This document shows positions 27,001 through 34,180 of a DNA stretch of 64,000 bases, one piece after another. The first letter of the stretch is position 1; every line of letters begins with the position of its first letter. Origin of the DNA: Streptomyces sp. MMG1533 (GTDB lineage Bacteria > Actinomycetota > Actinomycetes > Streptomycetales > Streptomycetaceae); NCBI RefSeq assembly GCF_001279775.1, contig NZ_LGDG01000189.1:1-64000 (forward strand). The letters are read 5' to 3'. Below the pieces are notes generated by a model. It saw only the letters and a list, made by a program, of their open reading frames with translations, searched no databases and was not told the DNA's origin. A program made the translations under genes and the position numbers.

Positions 27001-27427
27001 CGAGCAGGACGGTCAGGCCGTCCGCCTTGTTGTCGGCCCAGGGCAGCAGGGGCGTGCCCTCCCCCACATGCGACGCCGTGACGAGCCGGCACAGGTCGGC
27101 CCAGCCGCGGGCGCCGTCCCGGGCGAGGAAGGTGACGCGGGGTGTCGACTCGTCGATGAAGGCACCTCCGCGTACGGGGGTGCGGCGGCGCTCCCGCCCT
27201 GCACCCCCAGGCACCTCCACCGCGAGGTCCACGCCGAACAGCGGGCGGACCCCTTCCTTCGCGCAGGCCTTGGCGAAGCGGACCGTGCCGGCGACGGTGT
27301 CGCGGTCGGTGAGGGCGAGGGCGTCCATGTCCCGCCCGGAGGCGCGCTCGGCCAGGCGCTCCGGGTGTGAGGCTCCGTACCGCAGGGAGAACCCAGAGAC
27401 GGTGTGCAGATGCGTGAAACCCGGCAC
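24005..27427 (-). CDS. dnaE2: Error-prone DNA polymerase III alpha subunit DnaE2
   Basis: A 1140-residue C-family polymerase. It starts V-P-G-F-T-H-L-H-T-V-S-G-F-S-L-R with the N-terminal PHP domain. The palm has the catalytic P-D-I-D-I-D-V-E and R-G-S-G-A-G-S-L-V-N, then H-P-C-G-V-L-L-S and S-Y-G-F-C-K-A-H-A, all diagnostic of DnaE-type enzymes. A C-terminal OB-fold region (about 1000-1090) follows. The length and the partner imuB-like gene identify the mutasome paralogue rather than the replicative subunit. GTG 27427 has GGGAGG 5 bases upstream; longer starts add unrelated sequence. A LexA-box-like site lies about 82 bp upstream. Confidence 0.93.
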   Translation of the reverse strand: MPGFTHLHTVSGFSLRYGASHPERLAERASGRDMDALALTDRDTVAGTVRFAKACAKEGVRPLFGVDLAVEVPGGAGRERRRTPVRGGAFIDESTPRVTFLARDGARGWADLCRLVTASHVGEGTPLLPWADNKADGLTVLLGPASDVGRALAAGRPDRAAKLLAPWREIYGDALRLEAVWHGRKGTGPGSLRLAARTVGFAAEQRIRPVLSNAVRYADPGLGPVADVLDAARRLVPVDVTKELDSGEAWLKDAPAMLGVAERVVEAAGYRRDTAHRLLEQTRVTAAECLVDPEDDLGIGTVHFPEPHLVGAGRRTAQRALASRAAAGMMLKGYSGKRAYWERMHRELDIIAHHGFASYFLTVAQVVDDVREMGIRVAARGSGAGSLVNHLLGIAHADPVAHGLLMERFLSKERIVLPDIDIDVESARRLEVYRAIIGRFGAERVAAVAMPETYRVRHAIRDVGAALSMDPADIDRIAKSFPHIRARDARAALEELPELRQLAGELQREGERYGKLWELVESLDALPRGVAMHPCGVLLSDASLLSRTPVMPTSGEGFPMSQFDKDDVEDLGLLKLDVLGVRMQSAMAHAVAEVERATGDRIDLDAVRGGDPATYRLIRSAETLGCFQIESPGQRDLVGRLQPATFHDLVVDISLFRPGPVAADMVRPFIEARHGRAPVRYPHRDLEGPLKETYGVVVFHEQIIDIVAIMTGCGRGEADRVRRGLSDPESQGRIRIWFAQHAAAKGYDAETIQRTWEIVEAFGSYGFCKAHAVAFAVPTYQSAWLKAHHPAAFYAGLLTHDPGMYPKRLLLADARRRGVPILPLDVNKSAVAHCIELVSESKVWGLRLALSDVHGISEAEAARVADGQPYASLLDFWDRARPSRPLAGRLAQVGALDAFGANRRDLQLHLTELHRGARGGRGDQLPLSGGRKTAPAGLPDLSSAEKLSAELGVLSMDASRNLMDDHRAFLDELGVVSARRLREARHGETVLVAGAKAATQTPPIRSGKRVIFSTLDDGTGLVDLAFFDDSHDACAHTVFHSWLLLVRGVVQRRGPRSLSVVGAAAWNLAELVELRAEGGLDVVAARLAEPMPEGGGDSTEGRRIQMPTGYELHPWADLRPAGEEPAKVRKLWHQSPGSAG

Positions 27428-27779
27428 ACGCACCTCCCGCACTCGTGAGCCCGAACCGGCTCTCGAACATCTGTTCCCAGCTACCTCACCCCCACCATAG
27501 ACCAATTTTCGAATGCGTGTGCGACATCCGTTCGAGCCCGTCCCACCTGCACAAACACCCCACATGTGACCGTTCGCGACAGGTGGCGGATGCTCACGCT
27601 CGTCGGCGAAGACCCCGAGTCGACTTCGACAAGATCAAGACGGTTCGCGCGACAGCCGCGCCATGAGAGACGGCGGCGTCCCGCCACCGCGCGAACGTGC
27701 CGCCGCCCTCCGTCCCGGCCCTTGTTTCACCTATCGAATTTCGATAGATTCCCATCGCAACTCGATGGAAGGATGAGCC
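27428..27779. promoter_or_regulatory. Divergent promoter region of dnaE2 and the DUF2975/Xre operon
   Basis: No gene is seen in these 352 bp. For dnaE2 the minus strand carries a TATGGT -10-like hexamer (27494-27499), with TCGAATGCGTGTGCGA (27509-27524) upstream; this matches 10 of 12 fixed positions of the actinobacterial LexA consensus TCGAAC-N4-GTTCGA. At the other end lie two Xre-type palindromes (listed separately). Confidence 0.5.
27733..27766. promoter_or_regulatory. Paired Xre operators upstream of DUF2975
   Basis: ATCGAATTTCGAT (27733-27745) and ATCGCAACTCGAT (27754-27766) share the pattern ATCGnAnnTCGAT. Their centres are 21 bp apart, two helical turns. The second abuts the ribosome site of the GTG at 27780, well placed for repression by the operon's own HTH protein. 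Confidence 0.7.
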
Positions 27780-28271
27780 GTGGGAAAGCTGACAGTGCGT
27801 GCACTGCGCGCCGTGCTCGCGGTGGTACTTGCCGGCACCGTGTTCGTACAGGCATTGATGGTGTGGGTGTTGGTCAGCGGGAGCGACCCGGAGGACGGGT
27901 CGCTCCCGCTGACCCCGCTGCGCGTGATCACGATCCTGGGCATGGTGTCGGTCCAGGTCGCCCTGGTCTGCGTATGGCGGCTGGTGACGATGGTGCGACG
28001 CGGAACCGTGTTCTCCCACGCCGCCTTCCGGTACGTGGACGGCGTGATCGGCGCGATCGTGGCGGCTGCCCTCGTGTGGTTCACGGTCACGGCCATCAAT
28101 GCGCCGGGCCAGCGGGACGACCCGGGCGTCACCGTCATCATGGGCGGGGTCGGCGTGGCCATCCTGGGGGTCGCGCTCATCGTGCTCGTGCTGCGGATGC
28201 TGCTCGCCCAGGCCGTCGCGCGCGATGTCGAAGCGACGCAGATGCAGGCCGAGTTGGACGAGGTGATCTGA
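27780..28271 (+). CDS. DUF2975 membrane protein
   Basis: A 163-residue protein with four hydrophobic segments (about 8-33, 47-70, 88-108 and 118-140) and a short charged cytoplasmic tail. The layout matches DUF2975 proteins. In Bacillus and Actinobacteria these are encoded next to a short Xre-type regulator (YoaS/YozG-like). GTG 27780 has GAAGGATGA about 7 bases before it. Its last base is shared with the ATG of the HTH gene, so the pair is coupled. It may sense a membrane signal and control the regulator; this is inference from the conserved pairing. Confidence 0.85.
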   Translation: MGKLTVRALRAVLAVVLAGTVFVQALMVWVLVSGSDPEDGSLPLTPLRVITILGMVSVQVALVCVWRLVTMVRRGTVFSHAAFRYVDGVIGAIVAAALVWFTVTAINAPGQRDDPGVTVIMGGVGVAILGVALIVLVLRMLLAQAVARDVEATQMQAELDEVI

Positions 28272-28492
28272 TGCCGATCGCCGTCGACATCGACGTGATG
28301 CTGGCCAGGCGGAAGATGTCCGTGGGCGAGCTCGCGGACCGCGTAGGGATCACGCCCGCCAACCTGGCGGTACTCAAGAACGGCCGCGCCAAGGCGGTGC
28401 GCTTCGCGACGCTCGCCGCCCTCTGCGAGGTTCTCAAGTGCCAGCCGGGCGACCTGCTGCGCTGGGAGGCCGAGGACGCCGCAGGCGGATGA
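28271..28492 (+). CDS. Short Xre-family HTH regulator (YozG-like)
   Basis: A 73-residue one-domain HTH protein. The helix-turn-helix is M-S-V-G-E-L-A-D-R-V-G-I-T-P-A-N-L-A-V-L-K-N-G, followed by A-L-C-E-V-L-K-C-Q-P-G-D-L-L-R-W-E, the signature ending of this short Xre group. It begins at the last base of the DUF2975 stop and overlaps the next, decayed frame by ATGA. It probably binds the two ATCGnAnnTCGAT palindromes upstream of its own operon. Confidence 0.9.
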   Translation: MPIAVDIDVMLARRKMSVGELADRVGITPANLAVLKNGRAKAVRFATLAALCEVLKCQPGDLLRWEAEDAAGG

Positions 28493-29050
28493 CGCGCCCT
28501 TCCAACGGGCCGGGCGCCGGTGCTGATCGCCAGGATCGACGCGCACAGATGGCCGCCAACCCGCGCCGCGCGGTGATCCGGCCGGCCGCGATGGCGCCGG
28601 CGTCGGTCGTCGGCGGCCTCGGCGGCGCGGTCATCGCCGGTCCGGTCCTGGGCGCCCTGCCCGGCAGCGTGGTGGCCCTGTGGGGACTCGGCGCCCTGGT
28701 CACCTTCGCGGTCGGCGCCGCGACGCTCGCCCTCCAGGGCGTCTTCGGGATCGTCGGTATCGGCCTCGCGATCCTGCTCGCGGTGATCGCGGGCAACCCG
28801 AGCGCGGGCGGCGCCTTCCCGCTGCCGATGCTGCCGCCGTTCTGGAACGCCGTCGGCCCGGCGCTGCCGCCGGGCGCCGGCACCTGGAGGGCACGCTCGA
28901 TCGCCTGCTTCGAGGGCAACGACACGACCGTCTCATTGCTGGCCCTGTCGGCGTGGACGCTCGCGGGGATCGTGATCACGCTGCCGGCGGCTGCGACGGA
29001 AGAGGCAGCCGGCGTAGGCCGCGCAGGCCGCGTAGGCCGACTCGTACGAC
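28489..29050 (+). pseudogene. Remnant of a DUF3533/ABC-2-type membrane permease
   Basis: The frame begins with an ATG overlapping the HTH stop. It contains a recognisable C-terminal permease half with four or five helices and the pattern G-N-P-S-A-G-G-A-F-P-L-P-M-L-P-P-F-W, then P-P-G-A-G-T-W. This matches the end of YhgE/DUF3533 transporters, which normally have an additional N-terminal helix and a long extracellular domain. Those roughly 200 residues are absent. The frame has no stop before the downstream terminator and would run on into the antisense of the protease gene. The remnant is therefore both 5'-deleted and missing its stop. Confidence 0.6.
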
Positions 29051-29053
29051 GCG

Positions 29054-29087
29054 GAAGTCCCGCCCCTCGCGCGCGGGGCGGGACTTC
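29054..29087. terminator. Perfect 13-bp hairpin terminator
   Basis: GAAGTCCCGCCCC and GGGGCGGGACTTC pair around an 8-base loop, 20 bases beyond the protease stop on the minus strand. Confidence 0.8.
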
Positions 29088-29106
29088 GCGGACGTGTGCC
29101 GGCAGG

Positions 29107-30189
29107 TCAGCCGATCTCGGTGCCGGTCGCGGACAGCGCCTCCGTCACCGGCTGGAAGAAGGTCTCGCCGCCCGAGGTGCAGTCGCCGCTGCCGCCGGAG
29201 GTGAGACCGATCGCGCTGCTGCCCGAGAAGAGCGAGCCGCCGCTGTCGCCGGGTTCGGCGCAGACGTCGGTCTGGATCAGGCCGTTGACGATGTCGCCGT
29301 TGCCGTAGTTCACCGTGGCGTCCAGACCCGTGACGGTGCCGTCGTGCACCTGGGTGGTCGAGCCGCTGCGGGTGACCTTCATGCCCACGGTGGCCTCGGC
29401 CGCGCCGGTGATCTGCTGGGCGGAGCCGTCGTACAGGTCCACCTCGCTCGGGTGGTCCACGTCGGCGGTGTACTTGACCAGGCCGTAGTCGTTGTCCGGG
29501 AAGCTGGAGTCCTCGTTGGTGCCGATCTCGGTGCCGCTGGAGTCCGACCAGGTGGAGATGGACTCGGTGCAGTGCCCGGCGGTGAGGAAGAACGGCTCGC
29601 CACCCTTGACCACGTTGAAGCCGAGCGAGCAGCGCCCGCCGCCTCCGGTGATGGCGTCGCCGCCCGCGATGAAGGGCTTGAACTCACCCTTCGTGCGCTG
29701 GAGTTCGGCCGTGGTGCCGAGTCCCTTGACGACCTTGGTCAGCTTGGCCAGCTCGGCCTCGGAGACCGTGCGGTCGGCGGTGACCACGACCTTGTTGGTC
29801 GTCGGGTCGGTCGCCCAGGAGGTGCCGGGGATGGTGGCGTCCTGAGTGAGGGTGCTGCGGGCGCTCTTCAGCTCGGCGAGGGAGTTCTCGACGATTCTGG
29901 CCTGGGCGCCGGCCTGTTCGACGGTCTTGGCCGCGGCCTCGTCGAGCACGTTGACCACGAGGCTCTTGGTCTTCGCGTCGTAGAACGTGCCTGCGGCGTC
30001 GGTGCCGAGGTCCTGACCGAGCGTCGAGGCGAGCTTTCCGGCCGCCAGGACCGAAAGGACCTGGGGCTCAGGGGTGTTCGCAGGCTCGCTGGCGTTCGCA
30101 GTCTGGAAGGTGACTCCCGCGGCGACCAGTGCGGCGATGCCCGCACCTGTCACGGCGGCCCGCCGCCTGGGTATGCGTCGGTGCTTCAA
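29107..30189 (-). CDS. Secreted chymotrypsin-like serine protease (alpha-lytic/SGP type) with propeptide
   Basis: A 360-residue preproprotease. It has a basic N-terminus and signal helix (about 13-34), then a propeptide of about 150 residues of the alpha-lytic protease type. The mature enzyme begins near I-A-G-G-D-A-I. The triad is His in T-A-G-H-C-T, Asp in N-D-Y-G-L-V and Ser in G-D-S-G-G-S; E-P-G-D-S-G-G and two Cys pairs fit S. griseus protease A/B relatives. The start is TTG 30189 with AGGAGG 7 bases before it; no ATG/GTG fits the signal peptide. The propeptide should act as folding catalyst. A paralogue with a shorter propeptide lies at 31511-32419. Confidence 0.92.
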   Translation of the reverse strand: MKHRRIPRRRAAVTGAGIAALVAAGVTFQTANASEPANTPEPQVLSVLAAGKLASTLGQDLGTDAAGTFYDAKTKSLVVNVLDEAAAKTVEQAGAQARIVENSLAELKSARSTLTQDATIPGTSWATDPTTNKVVVTADRTVSEAELAKLTKVVKGLGTTAELQRTKGEFKPFIAGGDAITGGGGRCSLGFNVVKGGEPFFLTAGHCTESISTWSDSSGTEIGTNEDSSFPDNDYGLVKYTADVDHPSEVDLYDGSAQQITGAAEATVGMKVTRSGSTTQVHDGTVTGLDATVNYGNGDIVNGLIQTDVCAEPGDSGGSLFSGSSAIGLTSGGSGDCTSGGETFFQPVTEALSATGTEIG

Positions 30190-30420
30190 CTCGCGTCCTC
30201 CTGTGGGGGGTCGGCCCGGAGGTTGTGGGGATCTCGCGGACCGGAAGGCTGGTTGACGAGCGCCCACTCTTCCGAACCCCACAGGGGGCGCACAAGGTCG
30301 ACTTCCGGACGCGCGTAGAACGCGATTGCACGCCCCTTTCGGTTTTGACTGTCCACGGTCACCCCAGGCCCTTCACGCTGCAAACACTACGTGCGAGTAA
30401 CCTTCATCAGCCCGTGAGGT

Positions 30421-31356
30421 CTAGTCCTGTCTTGAAATCGACCCTTGCGCATCGGAGTTCGGCCGGGGCTCGACGGACGAGAGTTGCTCCTGCACCGGTT
30501 GCTGCACCACGGGTTGCACCGGTTGCTGCACCACGGGTTGCACCGGTTCCGGTTGCTGCGCCACGGGTTGCACGGGTTGCTGCGCCACGGGAGGCCCTTG
30601 CTGCGCCCTCTCCAGGAACCGCAGCAGCTCCACCGGGAACGGCAGCACCAGCGTCGAGTTCTTCTCGGCGGCGACCGCCACCACCGTCTGCAGCAGCCGC
30701 AGTTGCAGCGCTGCGGGCTGCTCGGACATCTCCTTGGCGGCCTCGGCGAGCTTCTTCGACGCCTGCAGTTCCGCGTCGGCGTTGATGACCCGGGCCCGCC
30801 GCTCACGGTCGGCCTCCGCCTGGCGGGCCATGGACCGCTTCATGGTCTCCGGCAGCGAAACGTCCTTGATCTCGACCCGGTCGATGGTGACGCCCCACTC
30901 CACGGCAGGGCTGTCGATCATCAACTCCAGCCCCTCGTTGAGCTTTTCGCGGTTGGAGAGCAGGTCGTCCAGCTCGCTCTTGCCGATGATGGACCTCAGC
31001 GAGGTCTGCGCCATCTGGGCGACCGCGAACCGGTAGTCCTCCACCCGGACGACCGCCTCGGCCGGCGCGGTCACCTTGAAGTAGACGACGGCGTCGACCC
31101 GCACCGTGACGTTGTCCCGGGTGATGCCCTCCTGCCCGGGCACCGGCATCGTCACGATCTGCATGTTGACCTTCCGGAGCTTGTCGATGCCCGGAAGGAT
31201 CATGGTGAAGCCCGGTTCGCGCACCTCCGGCCGGAGCTTGCCGAGCCGGAAGACCACACCCCGTTCGTACTGTTTGACGACCCGTGCCGCCGCCATCACG
31301 TACACCGCTCCGGCGGACGCGAGCGTCACTCCCGCCGCCACCAGCTCCTCGACCAT
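30421..31356 (-). CDS. Slipin/stomatin-like SPFH-domain membrane protein
   Basis: A 311-residue band-7 protein. A single N-terminal hydrophobic hairpin (about 3-25) precedes V-V-K-Q-Y-E-R-G-V-V-F-R-L-G-K and P-G-F-T-M-I-L-P-G-I-D, classic slipin sequence. The SPFH domain ends near D-V-S-L-P-E-T-M-K-R-S-M-A-R-Q-A-E-A, followed by a coiled-coil segment rich in Ala/Glu. Unusually, the C-terminus carries a Gln/Pro/Val repeat tract (about 255-300). Slipins scaffold membrane microdomains and often associate with NfeD proteases; no nfeD is adjacent here. ATG 31356 follows GGGGG closely. Confidence 0.92.
   Translation of the reverse strand: MVEELVAAGVTLASAGAVYVMAAARVVKQYERGVVFRLGKLRPEVREPGFTMILPGIDKLRKVNMQIVTMPVPGQEGITRDNVTVRVDAVVYFKVTAPAEAVVRVEDYRFAVAQMAQTSLRSIIGKSELDDLLSNREKLNEGLELMIDSPAVEWGVTIDRVEIKDVSLPETMKRSMARQAEADRERRARVINADAELQASKKLAEAAKEMSEQPAALQLRLLQTVVAVAAEKNSTLVLPFPVELLRFLERAQQGPPVAQQPVQPVAQQPEPVQPVVQQPVQPVVQQPVQEQLSSVEPRPNSDAQGSISRQD
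30491..30595 (-). repeat. 24-bp tandem repeats encoding Q-P-V-V-Q-Q-P-V units in the slipin tail
   Basis: The plus-strand units read approximately GGTTGCTGCACCACGGGTTG plus CACC. Two copies are nearly identical and two more are diverged. They encode the low-complexity C-terminus. Confidence 0.8.
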
Positions 31357-31419
31357 CACGGCCCCCAGGGTCCGACGTGACCGCCTGTGTGTTGACGGTA
31401 ACCCCGGTACGCGAACAAG

Positions 31420-31458
31420 GGCGAGCCCCCGCACGACAGTTGCGTGCGGGGGCTCGCC
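31420..31458. terminator. Perfect 16-bp hairpin terminator
   Basis: GGCGAGCCCCCGCACG and CGTGCGGGGGCTCGCC pair around a 7-base loop, 52 bases after the stop of the 31511-32419 protease on the minus strand. It separates it from the slipin gene. Confidence 0.85.
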
Positions 31459-31510
31459 TGCTGCTGGCTGCAGATGTTGCCGGTGTTCCTGGGGCCGGAC
31501 GGTCCAGGTA

Positions 31511-32419
31511 CTAGAAGACGCTCACGCCATAGGCGTTCAGGGCCTCCACGACCGGCTGGAAGAACGTCGTACCGCCGGAGGTGCAGTTGCCGCTGCCGCC
31601 GGAGGTGAGACCGTAGGCGACGCCGTTGGTGCCGTACAGCGAACCGCCGGAGTCGCCGGGCTCGGCGCAGACCGTGGTCTGGATCATGCCGTAGACGATG
31701 TCGCCGCCGCCGTAGTTGACGGTCGCGTTGAGGGCGGTGACCCGGCCGCTGTGGATGCCGGTGGTCGAGCCGTCACGGGTGACCGTGGTGCCGACACTCG
31801 GGGTGGCCGCACTCGTGATGTCCGTGTTGCCTGCGGTGCCCGACTTGGTGACCGACGTGTTGGTGTACCGGACGATGCCGTAGTCGTTCGTCGGGAAGCT
31901 GGAGCCCGAGGTGGTGCCGAGCGTCGTGGTGTGGCCCGAGTTGGACCACCAGGTGCCCGCGCCGTCGGTGCAGTGACCGGCGGTCAGGAAGTAGTAGTTG
32001 CCCGAGCTGTCACGGACGTTGAAGCCGAGGGAACAGCGCCAGCTACTCGCATAGATGGCGTCGCCGCCTGCGATGTACTTCTGGAACTTGCCCGCCGTGC
32101 GCTTGATCGTGAGCGCGTCGGCGTTGCTGCCGGCCTGCTCCTTGATCTCCGCGATCTCGGCCTGGGAGACCGTGCTGTCGACGGTGACGACGACACGGTT
32201 GGTCTTGCTGTCGACGGCCCAGGCGGTGCCCGGGACGTCGGCCTTGAGCACCGAACTGCTGGCGCTCTTGAGGGCGGTGGCGCTGAAAGTGGTGGGGGCG
32301 TCGGACGCGTTCGCGCTGGGGACCGCGATCGCGGCGGCAGCGGCGAGGCCGGCGGTTACGGCGATCAGCCGGGTCCGTCTCGTAATGCCGCTGCGGGGGG
32401 TGGTGCGCTTGATCCTCAC
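31511..32419 (-). CDS. Secreted chymotrypsin-like serine protease (SGPB-like) with short propeptide
   Basis: A 302-residue preproenzyme. The signal peptide (about 1-39, ending A-N-A-S) is followed by a propeptide of about 75 residues ending near the mature start I-A-G-G-D-A-I-Y. The triad motifs are [15 protein letters not shown] and [11 protein letters not shown]. The sequence [10 protein letters not shown] is very close to S. griseus protease B. GTG 32419 has GGAGG 8 bases upstream. It is a paralogue of the 29107-30189 protease in the same orientation, with the slipin gene between them. Role: extracellular proteolysis. Confidence 0.93.
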   Translation of the reverse strand: MRIKRTTPRSGITRRTRLIAVTAGLAAAAAIAVPSANASDAPTTFSATALKSASSSVLKADVPGTAWAVDSKTNRVVVTVDSTVSQAEIAEIKEQAGSNADALTIKRTAGKFQKYIAGGDAIYASSWRCSLGFNVRDSSGNYYFLTAGHCTDGAGTWWSNSGHTTTLGTTSGSSFPTNDYGIVRYTNTSVTKSGTAGNTDITSAATPSVGTTVTRDGSTTGIHSGRVTALNATVNYGGGDIVYGMIQTTVCAEPGDSGGSLYGTNGVAYGLTSGGSGNCTSGGTTFFQPVVEALNAYGVSVF

Positions 32420-32869
32420 TTTTCGTTCCTCCACATGGGAAGTCGGGGGCCCTCGTGGGGTCGGGCCCGTGAGGCGCAGCCAGAGGTGCCGGGTGCCCGG
32501 ATTCCGAACACGCCGTGCCCCTGACAAGCGCTGTGGGGGAGTATTCGGCCGAACGGACGGTAGGCGCAAGGGCGCCTTTCGGCCGTCAAGCTTTAAACGA
32601 TCTTTATGGTCTACGCGAGATGACCGCTTCTCAGAGCAGGTTGAGGCCGACCGTCGTGAACCGCGTGCGGCGTCCCGGCACCGGCCAACGCGATCGTGGG
32701 TGAGACCGCGCCCGCCGACGGCCGTGAGGACGGCCGCGTCCCCCTCGGCGGCCCCTGACCCGGCGATGTCCGGATGTCGCCCGTCCGGAGGGTCGTAGGA
32801 CCTGGCGCCCTCTCGACGCGGTGTTCGTGGCACCGCTTCCACGCGCCGGATGCGGCCGTCGTCGGGTGA
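32420..32869. other. 450-bp stretch without a recognised gene
   Basis: It holds the upstream region of the SGPB-like protease on the minus strand and the 3' flank of the flavin monooxygenase gene. I see no convincing small gene, hairpin terminator or repeat. Base composition dips near 32590-32630, where a promoter could lie, but no clear -35/-10 pair is visible. Confidence 0.5.
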
Positions 32870-34180
32870 TCAGCCCTTCCACACCTGCTCGGACAGCCCG
32901 AGGTGTGAGCGCAGGGTGGCGCCCTCGTATGCCGTACGGAACGCGCCGCGCTCCTGGAGCAGCGGCACCACCCGGTCCACGAACTCGTCGAGTCCGCCCG
33001 GAGTGAGGTGCGGGACGAGAATGAAGCCGTCGGCGGCGTCCCGCCGCACGAACGTCTCGAGTTCGGCCGCGACCGCCTCCGGAGTGCCGATGAACGACTG
33101 CCGGCCGCCGGCCTCGATCACGGTCTGCCGGATGGACAGTCCCTTCTCCTTCGACAGTGCCCGCCATTTCTCGGCGATCGCCACCGTGTCCCCGCGCCGG
33201 GTCCGACCCTGGGTGATGGCCGACTCCGGAACCGGGTCGATCTCGGGCAGCGGCCCGTCCGGGTCGTACGACGACAGGTCCACGCCCCAGATCTGCTCCA
33301 GCGTGAGAAGGGCGTTCTGCGGGGACACCTGCTGCCGCCGGATTCCGGCCGCCCGCTCCTGCGCCTCGGCCGCGGTGTCGCCGAGGACGACGGTGACGCC
33401 GGGCATGATCTTCAGGTCGTCGGGCGTACGGCCGTACTTCTCCAGGCGCTTCTTGACGTCGGCGTAGAAGGCACGTCCGGCCTCCAGGGTCCCGTGCCGC
33501 GTGAAGATCACGTCGGCCGTGGCAGCGGCGAACTCCCGCCCCTCTTCCGAGTCCCCCGCCTGGATGACGACCGGGTGCCCCTGCGGCGAGCGCGGGACGC
33601 CGAACTCGCCCGCGATGTCGAAGTGCCGGCCCCGGTGCGCGAAGGGCCGGGAGACTCCGTCCGGGGTCCAGGAGTCCCACAACTCCCATGCGGTGGCGAC
33701 GAACTCGGCAGCCCGGGTATAGCGGTCGGCCCGGTCGAGGTAGCCCCCGCGCCGGAAGTTCTCGCCGGTGAAGGCGTCGGAGGAGGTCACCACGTTCCAG
33801 GCGGCCCGCCCGCCGCTGAGGTGGTCCAACGTGGCCAGCCTGCGGGCGAGTTCGCACGGTTCGTTGAAGGTGGCGTTGACCGTGGCGGCGAGTCCGAGCC
33901 GGTCGGTCACGCCGGCGAGGGCGTTGAGCACGGTGAGCGACTCGGGACGCCCGACGACATCCAAGTCGTGTATACGGCCCTTGTGTTCACGCAGCCGCAG
34001 CCCTTCGGCGAGAAAGAAGAAGTCGAACAGGCCGCGTTCCGCGGTGCGCGCGAGGTGCTCGAAGGAGGAGAACTCGATCTGGGACCGGGAGCGGGGATCG
34101 GCCCAGACGGTGGTGTTGTTGACGCCGGGAAAGTGCGCGGCCAGATGGATCCGCTTCCTCGAAGAACTTCGTCCGGTCAT
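32870..34180 (-). CDS. LLM-class flavin monooxygenase (NtaA/SnaA/DszA family)
   Basis: A 436-residue bacterial luciferase-like monooxygenase. Family markers are R-I-H-L-A-A-H-F-P-G-V-N, F-F-F-L-A-E-G-L-R-L, N-A-T-F-N-E-P-C-E-L-A-R, S-G-G-R-A-A-W-N-V-V-T-S and P-R-S-P-Q-G-H-P-V-V-I-Q-A-G-D-S. These FMNH2-dependent enzymes oxidise sulfonates, sulfones, thioethers or chelators. It overlaps the next gene upstream by ATGA. The cluster (second monooxygenase, ABC importer, FAD protein) recalls the B. subtilis ytm operon, where such enzymes free sulfur from modified cysteines. No reductase gene is adjacent. Confidence 0.9.
   Translation of the reverse strand: MTGRSSSRKRIHLAAHFPGVNNTTVWADPRSRSQIEFSSFEHLARTAERGLFDFFFLAEGLRLREHKGRIHDLDVVGRPESLTVLNALAGVTDRLGLAATVNATFNEPCELARRLATLDHLSGGRAAWNVVTSSDAFTGENFRRGGYLDRADRYTRAAEFVATAWELWDSWTPDGVSRPFAHRGRHFDIAGEFGVPRSPQGHPVVIQAGDSEEGREFAAATADVIFTRHGTLEAGRAFYADVKKRLEKYGRTPDDLKIMPGVTVVLGDTAAEAQERAAGIRRQQVSPQNALLTLEQIWGVDLSSYDPDGPLPEIDPVPESAITQGRTRRGDTVAIAEKWRALSKEKGLSIRQTVIEAGGRQSFIGTPEAVAAELETFVRRDAADGFILVPHLTPGGLDEFVDRVVPLLQERGAFRTAYEGATLRSHLGLSEQVWKG

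Noticed and set aside
24029..27370. A 1113-codon open frame antisense to dnaE2
   Set aside because: It mirrors DnaE2 codons, has no family motif and is a GC-driven artefact.
27525..27545. A second LexA box near dnaE2
   Set aside because: TCGAACGGATGTCGCA on the minus strand matches only 9 of 12 fixed positions, and it overlaps the better site, so I did not count it separately.
28489..30318. Long open frame running from the Xre gene across the protease gene
   Set aside because: Only the first about 185 codons resemble a real permease; the rest is antisense to a clear protease and has no stop because of high GC.
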